A DNA stretch of 64,000 bases from Bin87 sp963666415 (GTDB taxonomy: Bacteria; Chloroflexota; Dehalococcoidia; Lucifugimonadales; UBA3495). Position numbers and translations under genes: made by a program. This document shows, one piece after another, positions 19,555 to 27,987 of this stretch. Under the pieces are notes generated by a model, which was not told where the DNA came from, ran no database searches, and worked only from the letters and a program-made list of their open reading frames with translations. The stretch's first letter is position 1; the number at the start of each line of letters is the position of its first letter. The stretch is from the NCBI GenBank assembly GCA_963666415.2, contig CAXXPD010000002.1, forward strand, positions 930,001 through 994,000, in the 5' to 3' direction.

Positions 19555-20787
19555 CAGGACAATCGCGTCTTGATGGTAATTTTTAGAATTATGCTAATGT
19601 TGTCCGATTCGATAAAACGAGAGAAGGCAACGGACCATGGCAGAATCGCATCATGTATCGGTCCTGGATCATTTCGCTGATCTGGACGACCCCAGGGTGG
19701 AACGCACCCGACGCCACAAACTGGTGGACATCATCGCCATCGCCATTTGCGCCATCATCTGCGGAGCCGATTCCTGGGTGCATGTGGAGCTCTTCGGCAG
19801 GAGCAAGCTGGAATGGTTCCAAACCTTTCTGGAGCTGCCCGGGGGATTCCCTCCCATGACACCTTCGGCGATGTTTTTGCCCGTCTGGACCCAGAGCAGT
19901 TCCAGAGTTGCTTCATGGCCTGGACCCAAGCCATCGCTGAGTTGCTGCCCGAGGAGGTGGTGGCCATTGACGGGAAGACGGCCCGGCGTTCTCACGACTG
20001 CGCGGGTGGCAAGGGAGCCATGCATCTGGTCAGCGCTTGGGCCACGCAGAACACCCTGACTTTAGGTCAGGTCAGGACGGCGGAGAAGTCCAATGAGATC
20101 ACCGCCATTCCCCAACTGCTGGACTTGCTGGATCTGCAAGGCTGCATCGTGACCATTGACGCCATGGGCTGCCAGCGGGAGATTGCCCAGCAGATCGTGG
20201 ACGGCGGGGCCGATTACGTGCTGGCGGTGAAGGAGAATCAAGGACAACTCCACGAGGGCATCCGAGACCTGTTCGAGGGGGCGGAAGCATTGGGCTTTGA
20301 CGGGGTGCCCTACGACTACTCCCAGACCGTGAACAAGGGACACGGACGGGTGGAACGGCGGGAATGCTGGACCATCACCGAGACGGATTGCCTGGACTAC
20401 ATCAACCCCCACGGGCAATGGCCCCAACTGAAGGCCGCCATCAAAGTGGTCGGCCATCGTGAGACCGCAGCCGGCGCTATCAGTCAACCTCGCTACTACA
20501 TCAGCAGCCGGGCGGCCCCAGCAGGACAACTGCTGGCTGCCGTCAGGAGCCATTGGAGCATCGAGAACTCACTGCATTGGACTTTGGATGTAACCTTTCG
20601 AGAAGACCAGTGCCGAGTGCGCAAGGCCCACGGACCACAGAACCTGGCCACCCTGCGTCAGATCTCCCACAACCTGCTGAAAAACGAGAACACCCTGAAA
20701 GTGGGCATCCAAGGCAAACGCCTCAACGCCGGTTGGCGTGAAGACTACCTGCTAAAAGTACTCCTCGGATAAGACGCGATTGCCCTG
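19555..20787 (+). mobile_element. ISAs1-family insertion sequence, copy 2
   Basis: The element is 1233 bp, ends CAGGACAATCGCGTC and CAGGGCAATCGCGTC, with a perfect 10-bp target duplication GCCATCGGTT (19545-19554, 20788-20797). It is clearly diverged from copy 1, so it is a separate relative. It lies in the former intergenic region upstream of the HbpS-like gene. Confidence 0.93.
19637..20772 (+). pseudogene. ISAs1-family transposase, copy 2, frameshifted
   Basis: Starts at ATG 19637 with DDPRVERTRRHKLVDIIAIAI, matching copy 1. Near 19850 (ELPGGFP) one base is missing and the rest continues in the -1 frame: HDTFGDVFARLDPEQF, VVAIDGKTARRSHD (first Asp), CIVTIDAMGCQREI (second Asp), HWSIENSLHWTLDV (Glu). 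The break is within about 10 codons of the independent break in copy 1. Confidence 0.85.
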
Positions 20788-20873
20788 GCCATCGGTTGCG
20801 GCGTCTTCGGTGGCGCTTCCAACGTGGTATCATCGGCCCACTACTTCAACCATGACATTCAGGAGGCCCAGAT

Positions 20874-21293
20874 ATGGCTACCAAACCCACACTCTCAACC
20901 GAACAGGTAACGGCGGCAATGGACGCAATGCTGGCCAGCGCTAAAGCGGACGCCCCCAACGAACCGGTGGCCATGGCAATTGTGGACGCCGGCGGTGAAC
21001 TGGTCGCGTATTTGACCATGGACAACCTGCGGATTTTCAGCCGCCGCCACGCGGTCCGCAAGGCCTACACCGCCGCTGTGATGGGCCAGGATTCCGGAGC
21101 TCATGCGGCGCGCCTGGCCGAACAGGGCCGTGGTATCGCCGACCTGGGCGACCCCCGGTTCACCCACGGTCAGGGTGGTTTGGTCATCATGCAGGATGGC
21201 GTGATTCTGGGCGGCATCGGCGTAGGCGGCTACCCCAGCGGCCAGCGCGATGAGGACCTGTCCAGCGTGGGTCTGAACGCCATGAATTCGTAA
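20874..21293 (+). CDS. HbpS/GlcG-family protein
   Basis: This 139-residue protein matches the HbpS/GlcG fold by AIVDAGGELVAYLTMD near residue 45, an alpha-helical RRHAVRKAYTAAVM segment, and the C-terminal GGLVIMQDGVILGGIGVGG strand pair. Members bind haem or small ligands; the ligand here is unknown. The ATG follows an AGGAGG site 7 bases upstream. An alpha/beta hydrolase follows 64 bp downstream on the same strand. Its upstream region has been split by ISAs1 copy 2, which may alter expression. Confidence 0.85.
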   Translation: MATKPTLSTEQVTAAMDAMLASAKADAPNEPVAMAIVDAGGELVAYLTMDNLRIFSRRHAVRKAYTAAVMGQDSGAHAARLAEQGRGIADLGDPRFTHGQGGLVIMQDGVILGGIGVGGYPSGQRDEDLSSVGLNAMNS

Positions 21294-21357
21294 CCTGCCA
21301 TCCGTCGGACGTAAGGTTGTCAGCGGGTGGCCGTTTGGCTAACAGGAGGTGTTCACA

Positions 21358-22236
21358 ATGCCCGATTGGAACTTCACCCACCGTACCGCACGCGTCAACG
21401 GCGTCAACATCCACTACGTCATAGAGGGAGACGGTTTCCCGGTGGTGTTGTTGCATGGCTGGCCGGAGATGTGGTTTTCCTGGCGCAAGCAAATCCCGGT
21501 TCTGTCTCAGAACTATCAGGTTATCGTACCCGATATGCGAGGGTTCGGCTCCTCGGAAAAACCGCTGCAGGATTACCGCACACGCACTGCCGCCACCGAC
21601 ATCTACGAGCTGGTGCGCCACCTGGGGCACGACAAAATTGCCATTGTCGGCCATGACATCGGCGTGCGGGTGTCGTACCGTTACTGTCTGGACCACGAAG
21701 CGGAGGTTGACCGCTGGGCGTTGCTGGACGGCACGCACCCTCTGGAGCAGCTGGCGGACCAGACCCCGCAGGGTGTCCGCGAGCGTTGGCACTCGTATTT
21801 CCACCAGATTCCAGACCTCGCCGAACACTTGGTGCGCGGAAACGAGGATGCGTATCTGCGTCACTTCTACCGGAACTGGTCGGTTAACCAAGCCATGATG
21901 TCAGATGAGGAGGTGGCCGTGTACGTTACCGCCTACTCCCAGCCGGGAGCGCTGCGGGGCGGTTTTTCGTACTACCGCGCGGCAGCCTACGAAGACCCAC
22001 CCGACTGGAGAACCGATGCCGACCGTCAGCTCGACATTCCCGTACTGTACCTGTGGGGAGAGCGACGCAAGCGCACGGCGGAAGCCGGAGGCACCGATCC
22101 GGAGGCGTCCTGGCAGAAGGCGGCCAATAACCTGCGCAGCCAGTTCATCCCCGATGGCGGCCATTTCCTCCACGAAGAGAAACCGGACGAAGTGAACCGC
22201 GCTCTGCTGGCATTTTTGGGGGAGATAGGCGGATAG
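21358..22236 (+). CDS. Alpha/beta hydrolase, epoxide hydrolase/haloacetate dehalogenase-like
   Basis: The protein is about 292 residues. The oxyanion motif is HGWPEMW, the nucleophile elbow is VGHDIGVR with Asp as nucleophile (not Ser), an acidic residue lies in the YLWGER region and the catalytic His is in GGHFLHEEKP. An Asp nucleophile with HGWP points to epoxide hydrolases or haloacid dehalogenases, not esterases; the substrate cannot be told. ATG 21358 is chosen over an upstream GTG because AGGAGGT lies 7-8 bases before it. A hairpin follows the stop. Confidence 0.85.
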   Translation: MPDWNFTHRTARVNGVNIHYVIEGDGFPVVLLHGWPEMWFSWRKQIPVLSQNYQVIVPDMRGFGSSEKPLQDYRTRTAATDIYELVRHLGHDKIAIVGHDIGVRVSYRYCLDHEAEVDRWALLDGTHPLEQLADQTPQGVRERWHSYFHQIPDLAEHLVRGNEDAYLRHFYRNWSVNQAMMSDEEVAVYVTAYSQPGALRGGFSYYRAAAYEDPPDWRTDADRQLDIPVLYLWGERRKRTAEAGGTDPEASWQKAANNLRSQFIPDGGHFLHEEKPDEVNRALLAFLGEIGG

Positions 22237-22268
22237 GTCGCAGAAACAGCACACTACGTCCAGGAAAA

Positions 22269-22292
22269 GGGGCCCCGTCATCGACGGGGCCC
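22269..22292. terminator. Bidirectional hairpin between convergent genes
   Basis: A near-perfect GC-rich stem (GGGCCCCGTC / GACGGGGCCC with an ATC loop) lies between the hydrolase stop and the LLM oxidoreductase stop. There is no long T run on either side, so termination strength is uncertain. Confidence 0.6.
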
Positions 22293-22324
22293 TGAAGGTC
22301 TCGGGAGATGCTTGCGGAGCGGAT

Positions 22325-23407
22325 TTAGCCGCGCAGGGCTGACGCTACCTCTTCCGCGTACAGACGGATGGAGTTTTGCACGCGCTCGGCCGGCACGTTG
22401 CCGCCGAGGTTGGGCTCCATGATGAAACCGGTGAGCCCCAGCTCATCGCGAATCTCAATCAGCCGGTCGGCCACCATCTGCGGGCTGCCGTAGGCTACCC
22501 GATCCACCAACAGGTCATCGTAGGTGGTGTTCAGCAGTTGCTCCGCGCGCTGGAGCCGTTCCGCCGAAGCGCTGGCGCCTTCTGCTTCCACGGTCTTGAT
22601 GTAAGTGTCGGCGGTCAGGCGGAATGCGCGCATGGTGCTCTCCTCGGTGTCCGCACGGGCCTGCTCCATGGATTCCGACACGTAGATGGGCATCCGGACA
22701 TAAACGTCATCCACATCGTGGCCATTTCTGGCCGTGGCCGCCCGGTACAGTTCCAGATTCTTGGCCACCTGCGAAATGCCCTGGCCACGTACGCCGGTGA
22801 CCAACGGGAATCCCAACTCGCCGACGATGCTGAAGGTATCAATTGAGTTTGCGGCGATGCGAATTGGCGGGTGCGGCTGCTGGTAGGGGCGGGGGGTTAC
22901 AACCACATCGTCCATGTCGTAATAATGGCCGTGGTGGGAGAACCGATAGTTGCTCCACGCCTTCAATATGATGTCCAGAGCCTCTGTAAAACGTTGACGG
23001 CTTTCTTCGAAGGGTATCCCGTAGCCCTGGTAGGAGCGCGGGAAGCTGCTCCGCCCGATGCCAAAATCCAGACGACCCTGGGAGATGTTATCCACGGTGG
23101 CCGCTTCCTCGGCAAGCCGGATCGGGTGAGCCAGCGGCAGCACACTCACGCCGGTGCCGACGCGAACGCGCTCGGTGCGGGCGGCGATGATGCCGGCCAT
23201 CAGCAACGGCACCGACGAAACGGACGGGATGCCGGCTCCACCGGGATCGGTCGGCGTACGCGGGGCGGCGAAGTGCCGTTCAGCCAACCAAACTCCGTCA
23301 ATGCCTGTTTCGTCAGCCAGCTTGGCGACCGTAAAGGCTTCGGCGAACGCCTCGTCTTGCGTGCGACCCTCGCGGTAATCGCATTCCATCACCAGACCGA
23401 CGTGCAT
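22325..23407 (-). CDS. LLM-class flavin-dependent oxidoreductase
   Basis: This 360-residue protein of the luciferase-like monooxygenase family has the TIM-barrel hallmarks: a start MHVGLVMECDYREG, GVWLAERHF, RVRVGTGVSVLPLAHPIRLAEE and GRLDFGIGRSSFPRSYQGYG. Such enzymes use reduced FMN or F420; the sequence alone does not decide which. ATG 23407 follows AGGAGGAATATC. It is the last gene of a minus-strand group with a YHS protein (73 bp) and an acyl-CoA dehydrogenase. Confidence 0.88.
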   Translation of the reverse strand: MHVGLVMECDYREGRTQDEAFAEAFTVAKLADETGIDGVWLAERHFAAPRTPTDPGGAGIPSVSSVPLLMAGIIAARTERVRVGTGVSVLPLAHPIRLAEEAATVDNISQGRLDFGIGRSSFPRSYQGYGIPFEESRQRFTEALDIILKAWSNYRFSHHGHYYDMDDVVVTPRPYQQPHPPIRIAANSIDTFSIVGELGFPLVTGVRGQGISQVAKNLELYRAATARNGHDVDDVYVRMPIYVSESMEQARADTEESTMRAFRLTADTYIKTVEAEGASASAERLQRAEQLLNTTYDDLLVDRVAYGSPQMVADRLIEIRDELGLTGFIMEPNLGGNVPAERVQNSIRLYAEEVASALRG

Positions 23408-23480
23408 GATATTCCTCCTGTTGGTGTTGCTTGTGCTGGTCGCGTTGATTGCTAGCGCGACCAGTTATTAGCGCGGGACA

Positions 23481-23681
23481 TTAATTATCGATGTAGGTAT
23501 TTGGCGCCGCCAGGAATTTGGTACGACAATCCAGACTACAGAAATAATACCACTCGCCATTATGAAAGCTGCGCGTACCTGCGGTCGGGTCAACTTCGTT
23601 CGCGCCGTGCATGGTCTGTCCGGTGGTCGCGCGGGCGGTGTTCTCGTTGATTTCAGTCTTGCAAACGGGATCGACGGGCAT
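23481..23681 (-). CDS. YHS-domain protein
   Basis: This 66-residue protein begins MPVDPVCKTEIN and contains YYFCSLDCRTKFLAAP, the usual CxxxC-type YHS metal-binding signature. YHS domains occur in metal-handling proteins and in subunits of monooxygenases. It sits 41 bp after an acyl-CoA dehydrogenase and 73 bp before the flavin oxidoreductase, so a role with that redox cluster is possible but not shown. Confidence 0.8.
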   Translation of the reverse strand: MPVDPVCKTEINENTARATTGQTMHGANEVDPTAGTRSFHNGEWYYFCSLDCRTKFLAAPNTYIDN

Positions 23682-23722
23682 TGTCTGACTCCTTGTTAGG
23701 TCAGGCTGTTAAATTAGCGGAT

Positions 23723-24898
23723 TCAGGCTACGGGTTCCAGGTTCATCCCCAGGCGCACTTTGCCAGGTTGATCCAGCAGGGCGCGGGCGACGCGACTGCG
23801 GTGCTCGAAACTGGTGCCCAGCCGCATCGTCCAGGCGGTAACCCGGCGATACCACAGATGCAGGTCGAATTCCATCATGAACCCGATGCCCCCATGTATT
23901 TGTTGCGACGATCGTACTGTCGCCTGGCATTTGTCGTTGGTGAACGCTTTGGCTTGCGAAACTTCCACCGAGTAAGGGAGCCCTTGGTCTATCTTCCACA
24001 GGGCTTCATACGTGAGTAGCTGAGCGCCGTCAACCCACACGAGCATATCGGCGCACAGGTGCTGTATGGACTGGAAGCCGGCGAGAGGCCGACCGAATGC
24101 CACCCGGTTCTTGGCGTACTCGATGGCCATTTCAGCGTCCTTGCGAGCGGCCCCCACAATCTGGGTGCAAAGCAGGGCGGTGCCAATGTCCAGCATGGCT
24201 TGCGTGGCCGGCCAACCCTGGTTCACTTCGCCGATTACGTTGCTTACGGGGACCCGCACCCCATCCAGGTTTAGCTTGCTCTGCGAGTCTTTGGCCAATG
24301 TGGTCAGGCGAGTTTCAGAGACGCCGGCAGTATCGGTGGGGACGATGGCCAGCGTGATGCCGGCATTATCGTCACTGGGCGCACTGGTGCGCACCGCCAT
24401 GACCATCAGCTCGGCGGCGGAGAAGTTGTCCACGAAGTGTTTGCCGCCGGTGATCACGAGGCTGTCCCCGTCTACTTCCCCGCGGCACTGGAGTACGTCG
24501 GCGCGGAGTCGCGGATCCTGTTCTTGAACCGCCCAGGTCATTATCAGTTCACCGCGGGCGACTCGAGGGAGAATGGCCTCTTTCTGTTGTTCGGTACCGA
24601 ATTTGGCGACCGCCATCGCAGCGGTGGCGGTGCTGTGGAAAGGCACCGGGGCGATGGCACGACCGCACTCTTCGATAATCAGGCCAAGATACGAAACGGG
24701 CAGGCCGCCGCCGCCGTATGTTTCGGGCAGCGAAATGCCGAACCAGCCCAGAGATGCCATTTTCTCCCACAACTCCAGGGAATAGCCGCGCTCGTCCTGT
24801 TCAACTTCGCGGGCGAGGCTGGCGGGACACTCGGCTTCCAGGAATTCCCGGGCGGCGTTTTTGACCATCAATTCTTCTTCGGAGGGAAGTACGTTCAT
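23723..24898 (-). CDS. Acyl-CoA dehydrogenase family protein
   Basis: 391 residues with the family layout: helical N-terminus (EEELMVKNAAREFLEAECPA), LGWFGISLPETYGGGG, beta domain with TWAVQEQDPR and VITGGKHFVDN, and C-terminal FAD-binding helices with RVAFGRPLAGFQSIQHLCADM and QIHGGIGFMMEFDLHLWYRR. It oxidises an acyl-CoA or related thioester and would pass electrons to ETF, encoded at 27988-29838. The catalytic Glu cannot be assigned by eye. A 176-bp gap separates it from the upstream dehydrogenase; I see no clear promoter there. Confidence 0.9.
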   Translation of the reverse strand: MNVLPSEEELMVKNAAREFLEAECPASLAREVEQDERGYSLELWEKMASLGWFGISLPETYGGGGLPVSYLGLIIEECGRAIAPVPFHSTATAAMAVAKFGTEQQKEAILPRVARGELIMTWAVQEQDPRLRADVLQCRGEVDGDSLVITGGKHFVDNFSAAELMVMAVRTSAPSDDNAGITLAIVPTDTAGVSETRLTTLAKDSQSKLNLDGVRVPVSNVIGEVNQGWPATQAMLDIGTALLCTQIVGAARKDAEMAIEYAKNRVAFGRPLAGFQSIQHLCADMLVWVDGAQLLTYEALWKIDQGLPYSVEVSQAKAFTNDKCQATVRSSQQIHGGIGFMMEFDLHLWYRRVTAWTMRLGTSFEHRSRVARALLDQPGKVRLGMNLEPVA

Positions 24899-25074
24899 TG
24901 TGCCTCAAAATTGTTGACGTGCCGCAAGGTAGCGCACCGACGGTTGTCGGAACCGCGCGACGAGCCCTGATTTTTCAAGTATGGACGCCGGACCTGCCGA
25001 ACGCCACCGGAAAGGCGGCTCTGGTTGCATTCCTGCGCCGACAATTTGCTGTTTTAGGATTCGGCGAGCGGCCA

Positions 25075-26277
25075 CTAAACCCGAGGCATCCCAAGTCCCC
25101 GGCGGGCCACCTGGTCGCGCATGACCTGGACACTGCCGTGGTTGATGCCGCTCTGGAATGCGCCCATCAGGTTGTGGGCAAAAATCCCATCCTCGATGGC
25201 GTCGTCGGAACCGTTGAGCAACTGTCCGTAGGGGCCCAATATCTGGGCGATGGTTTCCGTGGTGCGCACGCCATGCTCAGGTGCAAATACTTTTTCTGCG
25301 GAACCTTCGTAGGTGAAATTCCCCTCCGACTCAACGATGGACATGCTGCGCAGCGTCATCAACCGGCACACCTGTCCTTCGATCCACATATCAGCCAGCC
25401 GGTCGCGGACGGTGGGGTCCCGGCTGATGCCGTAGCCTTCAACGTCGTTTTCCTTCACCCAGTTCACGATGTCCTCGTCGCGCTGGATGGAAATAAGGTA
25501 GCGGGATGCACCCACGCGGTCCAGGTTCAATCCCATCGCACCGACGTACCAGCCCTGGTTTTCTTCGCCGAGCAGACAGGACGCCGGCACCCGCACGTTT
25601 TCGAAGAACGTTTCGTTGGTGCGAGCGTCGCCATACGTGGTACCGAGTGGAGCCGGCGGGTTGTTTTGGATGGTCCACAGAGGCCGCACCGTGATGCCAG
25701 GCGTGTCCATCGGGATGAGGAAGATGCTGATTCCGCGGTGGCGCGGCGCGTCCGGGTCGGTGCGCGCCATCAGGTAGATGTGCGTGGCGTAGTGCGCGGC
25801 GGTGGTGTACATCTTCTGGCCGTTGATGACGTAGTCGTCGCCATCGCGAACGGCGCGGCATTGCAGACCGGCCAGGTCGGCGCCGGCTTGCGGTTCGGTG
25901 AACCCAAGGGCGAACGAAATTTCGCCGCGGATTACGCCGGGGATGAATTCCCGCTTCTGCTCTTCGGTGCCAGCGGCCAGGATTGCCGGGGCGCCCGACC
26001 CTGCTCCACCGACCGTGATGCCGATGCGGGCAAATTCCTCTTCCACGATGTACTGGTCGATGCGGCTGCCGTCCTGACCACCGTACTCGGTGGGCCAGGA
26101 TATGCCGATCCAGCCTCGTTCCGCAATTTTCCGATACATCTCGCGGGTCTTGGGCCCACGGCGGCGGATGCCGGTATCTTCCAGCTCGGAGATGATTTCG
26201 TCGGTCACGTTCTCAGCAATGAATTGCTGCACATCGGAGCGCAAGGCTTCCTGTTCGGCGGTAAATGCAAATTCCAT
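25075..26277 (-). CDS. Acyl-CoA dehydrogenase family protein
   Basis: 400 residues: FAFTAEQEALRSDVQQF at the N-terminus, ERGWIGISWPTEYGGQ, LGFTEPQAGADLAGLQ (FAD/substrate strand), GDDYVINGQKMYTT, and a C-terminal region with APEHGVRTTETIAQILGPYG. The second dehydrogenase of the cluster lies downstream; together they may act as a pair, as some acyl-CoA dehydrogenases do, though this is inference. A strong promoter lies 48 bp upstream (26326-26354) with an IS66 just beyond it. Confidence 0.9.
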   Translation of the reverse strand: MEFAFTAEQEALRSDVQQFIAENVTDEIISELEDTGIRRRGPKTREMYRKIAERGWIGISWPTEYGGQDGSRIDQYIVEEEFARIGITVGGAGSGAPAILAAGTEEQKREFIPGVIRGEISFALGFTEPQAGADLAGLQCRAVRDGDDYVINGQKMYTTAAHYATHIYLMARTDPDAPRHRGISIFLIPMDTPGITVRPLWTIQNNPPAPLGTTYGDARTNETFFENVRVPASCLLGEENQGWYVGAMGLNLDRVGASRYLISIQRDEDIVNWVKENDVEGYGISRDPTVRDRLADMWIEGQVCRLMTLRSMSIVESEGNFTYEGSAEKVFAPEHGVRTTETIAQILGPYGQLLNGSDDAIEDGIFAHNLMGAFQSGINHGSVQVMRDQVARRGLGMPRV

Positions 26278-26325
26278 GGCGGCGTTGCCTCACGGTTTGA
26301 GTGTGCTTCGTTTCGGTGGCATCCA

Positions 26326-26354
26326 ATTATAGCGGGTAGCTGAGCCGGTGTCAT
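26326..26354 (-). promoter_or_regulatory. Sigma-70-type promoter for the acyl-CoA dehydrogenase genes
   Basis: On minus the sequence reads ATGACA, 17 bp, TATAAT: a near-consensus -35 and perfect -10 at optimal spacing. It lies 48 bp before the ATG at 26277. The target duplication of IS66 copy 2 starts 8 bp upstream of the -35 box. Confidence 0.75.
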
Positions 26355-26369
26355 TTCGATGCGGCAAGC

Positions 26370-27830
26370 GTAACAGTTCAGACTTGGAGAGGTGAATTGG
26401 CCGAAGGTTGGTCGGGAATCGCTGGAGCTGGGGGAGGTGGTTATGTCACATATCTGGGATGGATGCGGAAATCGACCTCAGCACTGCGGACCGGGATGTG
26501 CTGATTGCCATCATTGAGAGGCAACAGGCCATCATCGGGAGCCTGGAGAAACGGATCGCCCAGTTGGAAGGGCGGGACAAATTGGGCGGCACCCGCAGGA
26601 TGCCCGGTCTGAAGCCCAAAGCCGAGCAGCAGCCGGCCCAGCCCAAGAAACCACGCAAGCCTCGGCCCCACGGCTTTGCTCGCACCCGCATGACGCCCAC
26701 CCAGCGGGTGGAACACGTGGTGGAACAGTGTCCCGACTGCGGAACCCAGCTGTCCGGTGGCTGGACCCAGCGCACTCGGGAAGTGATTGACCTGCCCCGG
26801 ATTCCGGTGCAGGTAACCGAGCACGCTTATATCGCCCGCACCTGCCCACAGTGCCAACGCTGTTGTACGCCCACCGCGCAACTGGAGAACATGGTGATGG
26901 GCAAGCAACGTCTGGGGGTCAACCTGATCAGCCTGATTGCCGCCCTGCGGGAGGAGGCCAGGCTGCCTTTCCGCACCATCCAGTGGTACCTGGACACCGT
27001 GCATGGGTTGCGCCTCAGCCTGGGAGCCATCGTGGACGCCACGCAAAGGGTGGCTCGCAAGGCCCAGGCTGAACTGACGGGCATTCTGGAACGCATCCGA
27101 GGCAGTCCGGTGGTCCATGCCGATGAGACCGGCTGGCGTGAGGACGGACACAACGGCTACGTGTGGACCTTCAGCACCCCCACCGAGCGCTACTTCCTGC
27201 GTCGGGGCCGCGGCAAGGCCGTGGTGGATGAGGTCCTGGGCGATCAGTTCGCTGGCGTGCTGGTCAGCGACTTCTACGCCGCCTATCACCATTACGACGG
27301 CCCCAAGCAACGCTGCTGGGCTCACCTGTTGCGGGACATCCACGACCTGCGCGCACTCTACCCCGATGATGACCGGCTGGCCCAATGGGCTGACGCCATC
27401 CACCAACTCTACCGTCAGGCGACCGCCTTCACCCATCCTTCAGAGCAGCAACGGCCAGAGCAGCAACGGCCAGAACAGCAACGGCGCACCGCCTAACTGG
27501 CCCTGGAACAGCGCCTGCTGGCCCTCTGCCGTACCTACCAGGATGACCCATCGGCCCCCCAACCAGGCTGTGCCGACGCATGGAGAACCACATCAAGGAA
27601 CTCTTCCTCTTTGTGGCTGAACCGGAAGTCCCGCCGGACAACAACGCCGCCGAGCGCAGCCTGCGACCGGTGGTAATCAGCCGTAAAATCAGCGGTGGCA
27701 CACGCTCTGCAGCGGGCACTAACACCAAGATGACGCTGGCCTCAATCTTCGGCACCTGGCGCGCACAAGGCTTCAACCCCCTCACCGCCTGCCGACAACT
27801 GCTCACTTCCCCTCAGGCCTGAACAATTAC
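26370..27830 (+). mobile_element. IS66-family insertion sequence, copy 2
   Basis: The element is 1461 bp, ends GTAACAGTTCAG and CTGAACAATTAC, with a perfect 8-bp target duplication CGGCAAGC (26362-26369, 27831-27838), as usual for IS66. It is near-identical to copies 1 and 3. Confidence 0.95.
26459..27822 (+). pseudogene. IS66-family transposase, copy 2, nonsense and frameshift mutations
   Basis: Nearly identical to the intact copy 3 protein through the zinc ribbon and the first two catalytic Asp residues. A C-to-T change makes CAA into TAA at 27494, just after the PEQQR repeats. One base is also missing near 27557 (GGCCCCCCAA against GGCCGCCCCAA), shifting the last third, which holds the Glu motif NNAAERSLRPV. 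This copy cannot make full transposase. Confidence 0.9.
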
Positions 27831-27951
27831 CGGCAAGCATCCGGCAAAGCCCGGCAATCTCAACGGCGTCAGTGTGTTCTAGTGCCTTCATAAAGTCGAT
27901 CAGCGTCTCCACGTCGTTTGACGCCAACACCCGAGTGTCGCAGACGCGCAC
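27831..27951 (-). pseudogene. Possible small ORF cut by IS66 copy 2
   Basis: A GTG-started frame at 27951 encodes RVLASNDVETLIDFMKALEH and continues to the IS junction. Removing the IS and one target copy gives about 43 residues ending CRMLAASK and a stop. There is no recognised family, and it may be non-coding leader of the dehydrogenase genes. No other feature is seen in 27831-27987. Confidence 0.25.
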
Positions 27952-27987
27952 TCACAGACGGTCTGGTCAATCTGAGACGAGCCTGGT

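Noticed and set aside
2520..20787. A defence or secondary-metabolite island
   Set aside because: Apart from transposases and pieces of two surface genes, no defence, toxin-antitoxin or biosynthetic genes are present.
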